In this document: one piece after another, positions 54,946 to 62,979 of the stretch
How positions within the stretch are numbered: the stretch's first letter is position 1
Layout of the letters: every line of letters starts with the position of its first letter
Notes under the pieces: model-generated
Databases searched by the model: none
What the model was told of the DNA's origin: nothing
What the model saw: the letters and a program-made list of their open reading frames with translations, nothing else
Made by a program: the position numbers and the translations under genes
Source of the DNA: Anaerolineae bacterium
Lineage (GTDB): Bacteria > Chloroflexota > Anaerolineae > 4572-78 > J111
Direction of reading: 5' to 3'
DNA: 64,000 nt
Assembly: GCA_023151115.1 (NCBI GenBank)
Contig: JAKLJP010000001.1
Location: 186,001-250,000 of the forward strand

Positions 54946-55941
54946 TCATTTAATGGTTGACACCCAGCGCTCACTCAGTAGCTTGACCTCCCTGAAGCCG
55001 GCTGCCTTTAGCCACTGCTGATATGACTCAAACGAGTGGGCCGCCCCGCCGCCGCTGGCCCACAAGAACAACGAGACAAAACTGCTGCCCTCCTGGGGTG
55101 GCTGGGTTGACATGGGCACATCCAGCAGCAGCGTTCCGCCGGGTTGTAAGGCGGTATGGACTCGCTGAAAGAGGGTACAGTTCTGTGCTTCGCTCAAATA
55201 GTGGGTGATTTGCCCCAGCAAACAAACCTGATATTGCGCATCACCCAGGTTGGCCGTTAACAGATCGGCCGGCCAGAATTGCGCCTGCCCCAGCACGTTC
55301 ATTCGTGCGGCCAGGTCACGGGCCACCTCCAGGACGGCGCTGGTATCCAGGCAGGTCACGTGAACCATAGGCGACTGTTGAGCCAGGGCCAGGCTCTTGA
55401 TAGCGCAGCCACAGGCCAAATCCAGAATGGGCCAGGGGGAGTTGGCGTTGGGTCGAATACCGGCCGCCTGCCACATCTCCAGACTGCTGGTGACGCGCCA
55501 GGCGCTGTAGCTTTCCAGCCAGGCATCCTGCACGTGTAGTTTTTCCGGCTCAAGCACGGCGGTTTCTCCGCTGCGCAGGGTGCGCAGCAGGCTGGCCCAC
55601 ATTTCTGTACCGGTAAAGGCCAGGATCAAATCCCCCACATAAGATTTTTGAGTGGGCAGCAGGAAGGTGGCGGCGGTAGCGGTCAGGCCATAAGACCCAT
55701 TTTGACGGGTTAACAACCCAATACTGGTCAAATAGTCCAGCAAATACTGCATCCCGAGCGGGTCACACCGGCACAGGTGGGCGACGGTCGCCGCCTCCGC
55801 TGGCTGAGCGGCTAAGGAGGAAAATACGCCAAGCGATAAAGCGATGCGGATGAGTTGGGGCTTGAAACCGCCGGTGTAGAGATCATAGATCAAACCAGAG
55901 TCAGGTTCTTGAGCTAATTCGGTCACCGTCAGCCTCCTCAT
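54946..55941 (-). CDS. Acetylserotonin-type O-methyltransferase-like protein
   Basis: 331 residues from ATG 55941, four bases after the stop of the upstream methyltransferase. Residues ~15-95 are a winged-helix dimerisation domain (IYDLYTGGFKPQLIRIALSL, VAHLCRCDPLGMQYLLDYL, YGLTATAATFLL). The Methyltransf_2 fold follows with motif I ILDLACGCAIKSLALAQ (a Cys replaces the usual Gly of GxGxG), VTCLDTSAVLEVARD and LGQITHYLSEAQNCTLFQRV. Such enzymes methylate hydroxyls of small molecules. Cys-Ala-Ile at motif I is unusual and might lower SAM binding. Third gene of a co-directional set. Confidence 0.8.
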   Translation of the reverse strand: MRRLTVTELAQEPDSGLIYDLYTGGFKPQLIRIALSLGVFSSLAAQPAEAATVAHLCRCDPLGMQYLLDYLTSIGLLTRQNGSYGLTATAATFLLPTQKSYVGDLILAFTGTEMWASLLRTLRSGETAVLEPEKLHVQDAWLESYSAWRVTSSLEMWQAAGIRPNANSPWPILDLACGCAIKSLALAQQSPMVHVTCLDTSAVLEVARDLAARMNVLGQAQFWPADLLTANLGDAQYQVCLLGQITHYLSEAQNCTLFQRVHTALQPGGTLLLDVPMSTQPPQEGSSFVSLFLWASGGGAAHSFESYQQWLKAAGFREVKLLSERWVSTIK

Positions 55942-55945
55942 TAAC

Positions 55946-56776
55946 CTACGGGACTCGTCCCACGACCAAAACATGGGCTTCGCGCCAATAAAAGTCGGCC
56001 GCATTGAGAATGTGCTGCGGCGAGTCAACTTCTCCCAGTTCTTGCCAGCATTTCTTCTCGTCCGGTGGCAAAACCCGCCTTTCCGCCTGGTTGGCCAACC
56101 AGGCCAGCAGCGATCCAAAAAATTCCCGCTCCACCGGACGCAGCGGAGTGTACCGCTCAACCAGAGTGGTCTTACAGCGAATGTCGCGCAGCCCAGCCCG
56201 GCGAAACCAGGCAGGTAATTCAATCGCTCTCAATGAGCCAATAACCTGGATGTTGCCACAGCTTACCAACGCCTCAAATAAATGCCAGAGGAGGTTGGCC
56301 GGGGCCGGCCGAAATTGAAGCGCGGTGATGTCGGACTCCTTGACCGCCACCAATCCACCCGGTTTCACCGCTCGCCGGAACTCAGCCAGCATGGCGGGGA
56401 GTTCGTCGTCGGTCAAGTATTGCGAGACATTGGCGTTCCAGACCGCGTCAAAGGTAGCGTCCTCATCCGGCATTTCAGCCACACTCCCCAGGCGAAGCTC
56501 CACGCGGCAAGGAAAGTGGTCGGATTTGACCAAAACCTCGACCGTAGCGACATTCTCCGGGGTCAGGTCAATGGCGGTGATATGTCCGCTCGGGCCGAGC
56601 AGGTTAGCCATTAACGGTAAAAAACTACCGCTGCCGCAACCGGCATCCAGCACGTGCCAGCCGGCCTGTAGACCCACTGCGGACAGCATCGCCTCATACT
56701 CCGCTTGACAAGCCAGGTAGTGGGTGTCGAGCCAGCTTGCGGTCGAGAGCGCGTGGCCGGTAGTGGTCGTCGTCAT
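55946..56776 (-). CDS. Class I SAM-dependent methyltransferase
   Basis: 276 residues. Motif I is standard: WHVLDAGCGSGSFLPLMANL; motif II ITAIDLTPENVATVEVL; motif III/IV FDAVWNANVSQYL and RRAVKPGGLVAVKESDI. The C-terminal part (~170-270) carries substrate-binding helices (RPAPANLLWHLFEALVSCG). The gene start overlaps the upstream barrel protein's stop by 4 bases (ATGA). Acceptor unknown; ubiE-like small-molecule methyltransferases are nearest in pattern. Confidence 0.87.
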   Translation of the reverse strand: MTTTTTGHALSTASWLDTHYLACQAEYEAMLSAVGLQAGWHVLDAGCGSGSFLPLMANLLGPSGHITAIDLTPENVATVEVLVKSDHFPCRVELRLGSVAEMPDEDATFDAVWNANVSQYLTDDELPAMLAEFRRAVKPGGLVAVKESDITALQFRPAPANLLWHLFEALVSCGNIQVIGSLRAIELPAWFRRAGLRDIRCKTTLVERYTPLRPVEREFFGSLLAWLANQAERRVLPPDEKKCWQELGEVDSPQHILNAADFYWREAHVLVVGRVP

Positions 56777-57063
56777 TCGACCAGGTTGTAGAACTCGCGG
56801 CGCCCACTTTCCACCAGCGGCGTCATCCGCTCAAACCAGGCGGCAAAGCGGGCGTCGCTGAAAATCTGCTGGGTGTTGGCTTCCCAGGCGCTAAAGCTGT
56901 CGTACTCGGCTTCACTGACGACGGTAAAGAATGGGCCGCTCAGGTCGGTCAGAAGACGGGTGTTACGCCCGCTGGGCCACACGGCGTGGACTTCTTTGAA
57001 TAACTGGACCAATTCGTCGCCTTTTCCGTACTTGGCTTGAAATACACCCCGAACTACGATCAT
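56773..57063 (-). CDS. Small dimeric alpha/beta-barrel protein
   Basis: 96 residues; AAGGAGGTTCAA precedes the ATG. Pattern of NIPSNAP/antibiotic-monooxygenase-like barrels: MIVVRGVFQAKYGKGDELVQ, LLTDLSGPFFTVVSEAEYDS, FSAWEANTQQIF, ARFAAWFERMTPLVESGRRE. It overlaps the next methyltransferase by 4 bases, so the two are coupled. Function uncertain; such proteins bind or oxidise small aromatic compounds or serve as partners. Confidence 0.72.
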   Translation of the reverse strand: MIVVRGVFQAKYGKGDELVQLFKEVHAVWPSGRNTRLLTDLSGPFFTVVSEAEYDSFSAWEANTQQIFSDARFAAWFERMTPLVESGRREFYNLVE

Positions 57064-57093
57064 TTGAACCTCCTTGATTGAAGAAACAATCTT

Positions 57094-57369
57094 TTATGCC
57101 TGCACCATCTGTTGGGCTAACTTAAGTCCCTCTTCGGCCGTAATAGCCGGAACGATGGTGATGTCGAACACATCTCCCCATGCGGTGGTAATGGCCATAA
57201 TTGGCGCGATACTGTCGGCTTCAAACACGCCCACAACGTCTGGATTGGATGTCTGGAGCCAATACTCGGCCACTTGGCGTACTCCGGCTGGGTATTACCA
57301 GTTCAGGCGGCGGGCAATCCTTTCTTGAGGAGTTCCCGCTTTGGGTTTGAGTAACGCGACGAATAACAT
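57094..57369 (-). pseudogene. Small barrel-type protein gene with in-frame TAA
   Basis: ATG 57369 with GGAGGC upstream gives MLFVALLKPKAGTPQERIAR, RLNW, then TAA at 57295-57297 (codon 25), and continues in the same frame YPAGVRQVAEYWLQTSNPDV, VGVFEADSIAPIMAITTAWG, DVFDITIVPAI, ending at 57094. This is a DUF3303/GYD-like small barrel. One base change (Gln CAA to TAA) explains the break. It directly precedes the intact barrel gene at 56773. Confidence 0.7.
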
Positions 57370-57619
57370 GATATGCCTCCTTCTACTTCGTCAGGTACGC
57401 CAGCTATAAATAGATTTAGCTACGGCCTGTTACCCTTTGTAGGTTTTAATGATTTGGGTAAATTTTGGGGTAACTAAAAGGATAGCACGAAGGGGGTGCG
57501 GTTGTCTATCCATCGTGAGGTTGCTAAAGAATGAAAAAAGAGGGATTTTTGGGGGTGCCTCAGGGAGGAAAGCATTAGGTCTTTGTACGATCTTTCACCC
57601 ATGAGATTGCAGGTCCGGT

Positions 57620-57835
57620 TCAGCCATTCTCTTGGCTTGAAGGTGGGGTTGGCTCTTCTAAAATTGTGGTTTGCAAAAGCTCGAACGCCGTGGTTAAGCT
57701 ATCAAATTGCCACCTCTGGCCGGTCTGGATCGATTCGACCTCCCCGCGCCAAGCAGCGGACGGTTCCGCTTCACCCTCTTGCCATAAGCGCAGTAAAAAT
57801 GATTTGTACTGATTGATTTTCTGTTCCGTAGGCAT
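57620..57835 (-). CDS. Small conserved protein of unknown function (71 residues)
   Basis: Reads INQYKSFLLRLWQEGEAEPS, AWRGEVESIQTGQRWQFDSL, TTAFELLQ. The Y-K-S-F/Y-L-L-R-L-W...WR...ES..TG.R..F.SL.....L pattern is that of a very common unnamed Chloroflexota protein I recognise only by pattern. Start at 57835; no strong ribosome site. Stand-alone gene between the barrel pseudogene and a direct repeat. Confidence 0.62.
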   Translation of the reverse strand: MPTEQKINQYKSFLLRLWQEGEAEPSAAWRGEVESIQTGQRWQFDSLTTAFELLQTTILEEPTPPSSQENG

Positions 57836-57841
57836 GCTTGT

Positions 57842-57925
57842 TTATCCTGGTGCGGCCGGAAATAGTGTATGGGGCAGCCATAGCGACCCAGGCCGCCCCT
57901 GCTTATCCAGGCGCGGCCGGAAATA
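57842..57925. repeat. Pair of 23-bp direct repeats
   Basis: TTATCCTGGTGCGGCCGGAA (57842 on, plus ATA) and TTATCCAGGCGCGGCCGGAA (57903 on, plus ATA) differ at two positions and are 61 bases apart. They lie between two minus-strand genes; meaning unknown. Confidence 0.5.
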
Positions 57926-57942
57926 ACGCCATCATCAAGCCC

Positions 57943-58257
57943 CTAAGCTCCCGGTCGAATGGGCTGCGGCACTAGCAGCGACGGCCCCCAGAGTTCAGTT
58001 GTGACATCGGTGGCCAGGGTGCGTAGCTCGGTGAGAACCGTCTGCACGGCCTCCACGTCATGCCAGGCGGCCCAGGCCCCCATATCCTCGAACTCATAGG
58101 TGACAACGACCTGGAACGCCCCGCTGGCCGGCCGGTACCCCCGAAATTCGGTTACGCCGCCGGCCGCCAGCGTGCGTTGAATGGCCCCCTTGGTCCAGGC
58201 TGCATAGTCTTCTAGTTTGTCAGGATGGATATTCCACTTAAGACAATAAAGCACCAT
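57943..58257 (-). CDS. Antibiotic-monooxygenase-like dimeric barrel protein
   Basis: 104 residues. MVLYCLKWNIHPDKLEDYAA, EFRGYRPASGAFQVVVTYEF, EDMGAWAAWHDVEAVQTVLT and LWGPSLLVPQP match the ABM/ferredoxin-like barrel pattern. It follows the methyltransferase at 58273 by 15 bases with AAAGGAGAATCTAAAA before the ATG, so the two are one unit. This repeats the barrel-plus-methyltransferase pairing seen at 55.9-57.1 kb. Function unknown. Confidence 0.7.
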   Translation of the reverse strand: MVLYCLKWNIHPDKLEDYAAWTKGAIQRTLAAGGVTEFRGYRPASGAFQVVVTYEFEDMGAWAAWHDVEAVQTVLTELRTLATDVTTELWGPSLLVPQPIRPGA

Positions 58258-58272
58258 TTTTAGATTCTCCTT

Positions 58273-58902
58273 TCAAATAGTTGAGGCCAACTTGACTACA
58301 AAAACGCCGGTACACCAGGAAATCTGCCGGAAGGTGATCTCCAGACCGGTTCCGGCGCAGGCCGCTATCGTTTCATCGGCGGCCCAGTAATACTCATCCT
58401 CGTCCCACGCCTCCGCGCCCGACTGCCGGCGGGCTTCAGCGGTGGGAAAGGCCACGTCCCCGACAACAATCAACCCCTGCTCGACCAGATGGTGGGTCGC
58501 CAGCCGTTGCAGCAGGCTGATCTTTGTCTCCAGATCAAACTCGTGCAGCACAAAGTTCGCCACGATCCGATCGAAGCGCTGCTGCAAGGTCTCCGGCCAC
58601 TCGGCCGTCAAGTCCATCTGGATCAACCTGACTTGTGGGATTTTGGCCTGCGCAATCGCCAGCATGGCCGGAGAGAAATCCACCCCCCAAACCTGGCAGC
58701 CCAACACCACGAACCGCTGGGCCAGGTTGCCGGTACCGATGCCCAACTCGAGGATGCGCATATCAGGCGCGACCGCAGCGGCGCGGACGACTTCGGCGAT
58801 AACCAGGTCGTAGCTGACGAAGATGCCTTGGTCGGTCGGCACCGATTGATCGTAGCGTTCCGCCCATCGCTCAAAGATGGCGAGACGATCATTTTCGGGC
58901 AT
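58273..58902 (-). CDS. Class I SAM-dependent methyltransferase
   Basis: 209 residues. FERWAERYDQSVP at the start, motif I RILELGIGTGNLAQRF, VWGVDFSPAMLAIAQAKIPQ, motif IV FDRIVANFVLHEFD and motif V LIVVGDVAFPTAEAR. YrrT/UbiE-like small-molecule methyltransferase of usual length. The end of the broken gene upstream (58889) overlaps its start by 14 bases. Acceptor unknown. Confidence 0.87.
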   Translation of the reverse strand: MPENDRLAIFERWAERYDQSVPTDQGIFVSYDLVIAEVVRAAAVAPDMRILELGIGTGNLAQRFVVLGCQVWGVDFSPAMLAIAQAKIPQVRLIQMDLTAEWPETLQQRFDRIVANFVLHEFDLETKISLLQRLATHHLVEQGLIVVGDVAFPTAEARRQSGAEAWDEDEYYWAADETIAACAGTGLEITFRQISWCTGVFVVKLASTI

Positions 58903-59214
58903 ATTTCTCTTTTGAGATCATAGTATTGGCGAATTTATGTTCACAATAATCATTGATAAGGAAAAACGTGTAGAGATAGAGGACACAGTCGACCAGGGCA
59001 AGCGCCAACACAAACACCGGTGTGCGGATGGTCGAGCCTGAGGTATCGAGGGTGATCAGTTGCGTGCCGAAGATAAACTGAGAATGACGCTGTTGAAGCC
59101 TAATAGCCAGGTAGAGATGGTTCACAGCTGATCTTTCAGCATATCGGCCCGGTCGGAGAAATACTGCCATAGATGTATGTAATCGTCTTTGTCGAAATGT
59201 TGTGAGTTTATCAT
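58889..59214 (-). pseudogene. Small membrane-protein gene with stop and frameshift
   Basis: From ATG 59214: MINSQHFDKDDYIHLWQYFS, DRADMLKDQL, then TGA where Trp is expected, TISTWLLGFNSVILS, then a frameshift near 59077 and FIFGTQLITLDTSG, TPVFVLALALVDCVLYLYTF, FLINDYCEHKF. Together these give a two-helix membrane protein of ~100 residues of an unnamed family. Two independent lesions make it a pseudogene. Confidence 0.6.
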
Positions 59215-59258
59215 TGAGTAGTCAAATGTCTCATTATGTTTTGTAAGAGTGACAGTAG

Positions 59259-60170
59259 TTAAACCGATACCAGAATAGTGTAACCACCATCAATATGTTC
59301 CAAGTCTGTGTTGGGAATCTTTGATGATTTCGAAGGATGCTTGTCTTTCTCCTGAGTGATAGTAAATACCCAGGCCTCACCCTTCTCAGCATCTTTAGGC
59401 ACCGTTAATGTAATATCAACATTCTCTATCACTCCAGGCTTAAAAATCGCTTGTATATTTTTCCCCGGCTCTACATGCCGCATAGATGCCATAATGCTTT
59501 CAAATGGTCTCTTCGAAGGAACAAGACTTCTCCTTCTATCTTTGCTCTGGAATAGTGGTGAGAGCAATGTTGAATCCACCCGATCTTGGCGGATCACGAT
59601 ATACCTTTTTGACACTTCTTTATTTTTTCTTTTGGAAATCCCTGCTTTGAGCCTGAATTGGATGGACTCACCTGGTGCAGCCTCAAGTAAGGATATGTTC
59701 CGCTGAGTCACATGTCGATCTTCCTTGTAATTAAACTCGTTTCCCTGAGGGATACGGTCAAACAGGTTGTAGCAATTGACTAAAATACATCGGAGTATTG
59801 AACTACCGTGTTCTGAGGGACTCCAAGGCTGCGAAGATATAAAAGTTTGAGACGAAAAAGCCTGGATACTCTCAACTACAACGGGATCACCGATTGGCAT
59901 GTAACTGTCCCACTCGGCGACACTCGGTGCCCGAGAATAGAACTTAACCCACACATGGGGGGCAGCGCGTTGGCCCAGATTATCGATCTTCACAGTGACA
60001 TAATACTCCTTGTTCAGTTCTAAATTAGAATAGTTGAGAATAGGTCCATCCAATGTTTCCTTGAAACTAATTGCCGGGCTAGACCAGGGGTGGTTTGGAG
60101 GACCATCTTCAATAGAGAGATATTCACTATAGGGCTTGAATTTTTTCTTGCTTCCTCTATCGGCTGGCAT
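59259..60170 (-). CDS. Unknown protein with CARDB-like beta domain
   Basis: 303 residues from ATG 60170, one base after the stop of the phospholipase-like gene, with GGAGG overlapping that stop region; longer frames would run into the upstream gene. No signal peptide. Residues ~45-95 resemble a CARDB/DUF11-type strand set (ELNKEYYVTVKIDNLGQRAA, PHVWVKFYSRAP), and the C-terminus is another beta segment (NVDITLTVPKDAEKGEAWVF). The middle is basic and polar (KAGISKRKNKEVSKRYIV). Third gene of a tight unit; likely a partner of the upstream product. Lower GC than the neighbouring operons by eye. Confidence 0.62.
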   Translation of the reverse strand: MPADRGSKKKFKPYSEYLSIEDGPPNHPWSSPAISFKETLDGPILNYSNLELNKEYYVTVKIDNLGQRAAPHVWVKFYSRAPSVAEWDSYMPIGDPVVVESIQAFSSQTFISSQPWSPSEHGSSILRCILVNCYNLFDRIPQGNEFNYKEDRHVTQRNISLLEAAPGESIQFRLKAGISKRKNKEVSKRYIVIRQDRVDSTLLSPLFQSKDRRRSLVPSKRPFESIMASMRHVEPGKNIQAIFKPGVIENVDITLTVPKDAEKGEAWVFTITQEKDKHPSKSSKIPNTDLEHIDGGYTILVSV

Positions 60171-60171
60171 T

Positions 60172-62070
60172 TTAGTAACCTCCCTGCAAATAGGTTTCAA
60201 TGTTGATTTGATCTGGGTCGAAGCCAGCGATATTCGCCGGCCAACATTTCCAGCCAAATCCCCGGTCACCATCAAGATTGAAATCGATGTCGGCCATAGC
60301 CAGGTTATCCAGAGGAGACAAATCGACAACGTTTCGACCCAGGCTAAAGGCCTTGGCAACAAGAATAGCTCCCAGGTCGGGCGCTCCGCCAAGTGGGGTC
60401 CGGTTTGAGGATGCACAGAGTTCCTTGTTCAGTTCTTCGGTATATGTGGCATCTGGTTCGGGTACTTGAGGTTGAAACGGCCTTCGACAGCCAATATACC
60501 GCCTTACCATTTCACTGATGTCGGTCAAATTATCATCGGTGCTCTCAATGAAAACAGACGGAAAGTCATTTTCTCGGTAGAGAGAAACAATAGTCTCTGG
60601 AGCTTCCGTAGGTGTGTCAGGATACGCCAGGTGATGGTCTCCTGGTGGAACAGGAGTGGGGAAGAATATAGGTCCGGGATTTCCGTTTTCGTCAGGCCAT
60701 ATAGGTGCGTTGCGTTTATGTGGATATGGGTGTGGACAATCTGCTGAATACTGTCCCAGTAGCCGAAAATCAGTAAAGTCCGCGTCAAAAATTTCGTCCC
60801 AAAATGGGATGATGTATCCTTGTCTGACCAACAATAATCGAGCCATTTCATGCAAGTCCCATATCAATAACCTGATGGTGTAGAGCCAATACCTGACCGG
60901 GAAGGTCGCTATATCAGCGGCTAATGCCTGGGGAAGATGCAGTAGTTCTATGACCGTTTCTATGGACCAAGATATACGCGCCACAATTGCAGTAAAAATA
61001 TCATTCCAATCAGCATCAGGGTCCCCTTCAGCCGGCATAACCGGTGCATCCTCCAATAGATTGTCAATCGCCGGAAAGACTTGTGGCTCTTCAGGTGGTG
61101 GTGGTGAGGTACGCCCTTGCGAGGTCTGGAGTTTCAGTAACTCCAAATAGTACCGGAACAGGCTCTCCAACTCGGTGACAGTTAGCATCTCAGGGTACTC
61201 GTTAGCATCAAAGCTTTCCCCAAGTGCTTCACTTAACAACCTGGCAATTCTTTCAAATTGGCTGTCATCCAGTTCCATCACCTGGTGCAGTTCTGAAAGA
61301 GCATACTGGATTCCCCCGCCAAACTCCGGTTCAAACTCAACTACCGTACCAATTCCTGGTTGGTACATGTTCCAGGCCCATGTGTCCATAATATTCTCGC
61401 CCAGCAGATGCCTGTGCCATTGGGTTCGGTAAGGCCCACCGCAAAACGTGTTAACGTAAGGGTGCCCCACAACATCGGTGGCAATATGGGTTAAATAACC
61501 AATCACATAGGCTTCAAGCATCTCAATTTCTTCTGCCGAATTAGTAGCTTCCTGCGCTTTGACCAGAAGATTCTGAGCGAATAATCCGGTATTTCGATGA
61601 TGAAGTAGATCAAACCAGTACCATTCTGATTCGGGCCTACCGTAGGCAAGCCTCATCTCAAACCAGGCAGCGGCATCCACATTTGTCGCCATGATGCCCA
61701 ATAACACTGTATGCAACAGGCCTTTAATTCGATCAATCGTTTCTTCCGCCGCTTCAGTCAAGCCTCCGGTAAAGAAATTCTCTAATTCGTCGTAGTCATC
61801 TTGCAGCGGTTCAAGTATCTCATAGATCTCTTTAAATGGTTCCAGCGTTCGATAAGCAAGATAAAGAGAATTTTGTATGGCCCGCAGTTCAGGATTTTCA
61901 TAAAAAGAGACAAAAAACAAGTCTGGCCCAAGTGCTCCCCACTGGGCTGCTGTTAAGTTGCGTTCATTCTGCAAGAAACTAAACCGATCCTCATCAATTT
62001 CGAGGAGCTTATCAATTGTATTTCTCAATGTTATCAGATGTATTCCAAAATGTGGCATTCTGCACCTCAT
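60172..62070 (-). CDS. Zinc-dependent phospholipase C-like protein
   Basis: 632 residues; the ATG at 62070 overlaps the previous stop by 4 bases (ATGA). ATG 62058 with GAGGTG ahead is an alternative start. The N-terminal half fits the zinc-dependent phospholipase C / S1-P1-like fold: FGIHL at the start, WGALGPDLFFVSFY, FDLLHHRNTGLFAQNLL, AYVIGYLTHIATDVVGHPYV, TQWHRHLLGENIMDTW. The Asp/His residues of GPDLFF, LLHHR, LTHIATD and GHPY are the expected zinc ligands. The C-terminal half (~330-632) is unrecognised. It has no signal peptide, unlike the secreted phospholipases. Reaction not provable from sequence. Confidence 0.78.
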   Translation of the reverse strand: MRCRMPHFGIHLITLRNTIDKLLEIDEDRFSFLQNERNLTAAQWGALGPDLFFVSFYENPELRAIQNSLYLAYRTLEPFKEIYEILEPLQDDYDELENFFTGGLTEAAEETIDRIKGLLHTVLLGIMATNVDAAAWFEMRLAYGRPESEWYWFDLLHHRNTGLFAQNLLVKAQEATNSAEEIEMLEAYVIGYLTHIATDVVGHPYVNTFCGGPYRTQWHRHLLGENIMDTWAWNMYQPGIGTVVEFEPEFGGGIQYALSELHQVMELDDSQFERIARLLSEALGESFDANEYPEMLTVTELESLFRYYLELLKLQTSQGRTSPPPPEEPQVFPAIDNLLEDAPVMPAEGDPDADWNDIFTAIVARISWSIETVIELLHLPQALAADIATFPVRYWLYTIRLLIWDLHEMARLLLVRQGYIIPFWDEIFDADFTDFRLLGQYSADCPHPYPHKRNAPIWPDENGNPGPIFFPTPVPPGDHHLAYPDTPTEAPETIVSLYRENDFPSVFIESTDDNLTDISEMVRRYIGCRRPFQPQVPEPDATYTEELNKELCASSNRTPLGGAPDLGAILVAKAFSLGRNVVDLSPLDNLAMADIDFNLDGDRGFGWKCWPANIAGFDPDQINIETYLQGGY

Positions 62071-62648
62071 TTTTGTGTATCAGATGATTTACTGCTTTTG
62101 CCAACTTGTTGCCGAGTTACATTGCCAACAATTCCCACACCGGGTTCGACTATAGTACCTGGTGGGGCGCCAGGGCCATTATCTTGGGCTTCCTCATCGC
62201 GGCAGTTCGCATAACTTGACAAGAAAGCTAAGAGTGAAATAAGCAGCCCTAATGCGATAAGACACGCTATCAACGCGCCTGATAGTGGCACTAGGCCCAC
62301 AAGATCACCAACGGCAGGGCCTAGTGCCGCCACCGCTGCGGTTACGAAACCTGCTACGGCAATACCCATCAAAACGCGGAGTGCACCAAAATGAGCATTT
62401 ATCGAGACGGTGCTGCATTGTGACGGGCTGTTTTCCTGATCTCGGCATGTTTGGTAGGCCTGGAAGGCACTTTCAATGGCATTAATCATAGCTAGTGCCC
62501 CGGCTGCGGCGATGGCAGCTCCGACCAAAATGACCGCATCCCATGGAGCTGGAATGAGTAGGCTTACCAAAGCAGCAGCAATGGCGGCCACTATCAAGGC
62601 AGCCATTACTGCCATCAGTGTGATAACATTATTGAGATTACAGTTCAT
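62067..62648 (-). CDS. Four-helix membrane protein, first gene of the phospholipase unit
   Basis: 193 residues with GGAGGTCATCT before the ATG. Hydrophobic segments at ~8-32 (ITLMAVMAALIVAAIAAALV), ~36-55 (WDAVILVGAAIAAAGALAMI), ~85-110 (FGALRVLMGIAVAGFVTAAV) and ~120-150 (LSGALIACLIALGLLISLLA); Cys-containing loops (YQTCRDQENSPSQCST, YANCRDEE) between pairs; polar tail. Coupled to the phospholipase-like gene by ATGA overlap. Could be a membrane anchor, holin-like or immunity partner (inference). Confidence 0.7.
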   Translation of the reverse strand: MNCNLNNVITLMAVMAALIVAAIAAALVSLLIPAPWDAVILVGAAIAAAGALAMINAIESAFQAYQTCRDQENSPSQCSTVSINAHFGALRVLMGIAVAGFVTAAVAALGPAVGDLVGLVPLSGALIACLIALGLLISLLAFLSSYANCRDEEAQDNGPGAPPGTIVEPGVGIVGNVTRQQVGKSSKSSDTQK

Positions 62649-62979
62649 AGATGACCTCCGATCCCAGTTTTCAAATAAAAATGCTCACATAATTCAATAT
62701 TTGGATTTGATAACCGAACTGCCCAACGCCCAAAATTTAGCCGATTGCGGGCCAGCAAAACCAACCTCAAAGCAAAGGCAACTTCACAGGCGCAACCTAC
62801 CTCAAAAAAAGCCAGGGTAGCAATTCGACTACAATGTTATTGTTGGGCGGCAGCTACGGATTAAAACCACCGCCGATTGCACAACCAACACCGCCATACG
62901 TTTTTACAGTCTGACGAGTTGTTGGGCGGCCTTGTGCGAATTTTTTTAACGCTGTTTGAGAGATTATTGTCCTGCCCGT
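62649..62979. other. Non-coding gap
   Basis: About 330 bases between the membrane gene and the HAMP sensor gene. TTGGGCG occurs repeatedly on both strands (e.g. near 62727, 62853 and 62924); I find no gene, promoter or terminator I can defend. Confidence 0.45.

Noticed and set aside
57074..57328. 84-codon plus-strand frame
   Set aside because: Antisense to the barrel-type pseudogene, whose protein sequence reads well on the minus strand.
49199..59214. Stop-codon recoding as explanation of the in-frame stops
   Set aside because: Both TAA and TGA interrupt genes, frameshifts occur as well, and long neighbouring genes use TAA, TGA and TAG as normal ends.
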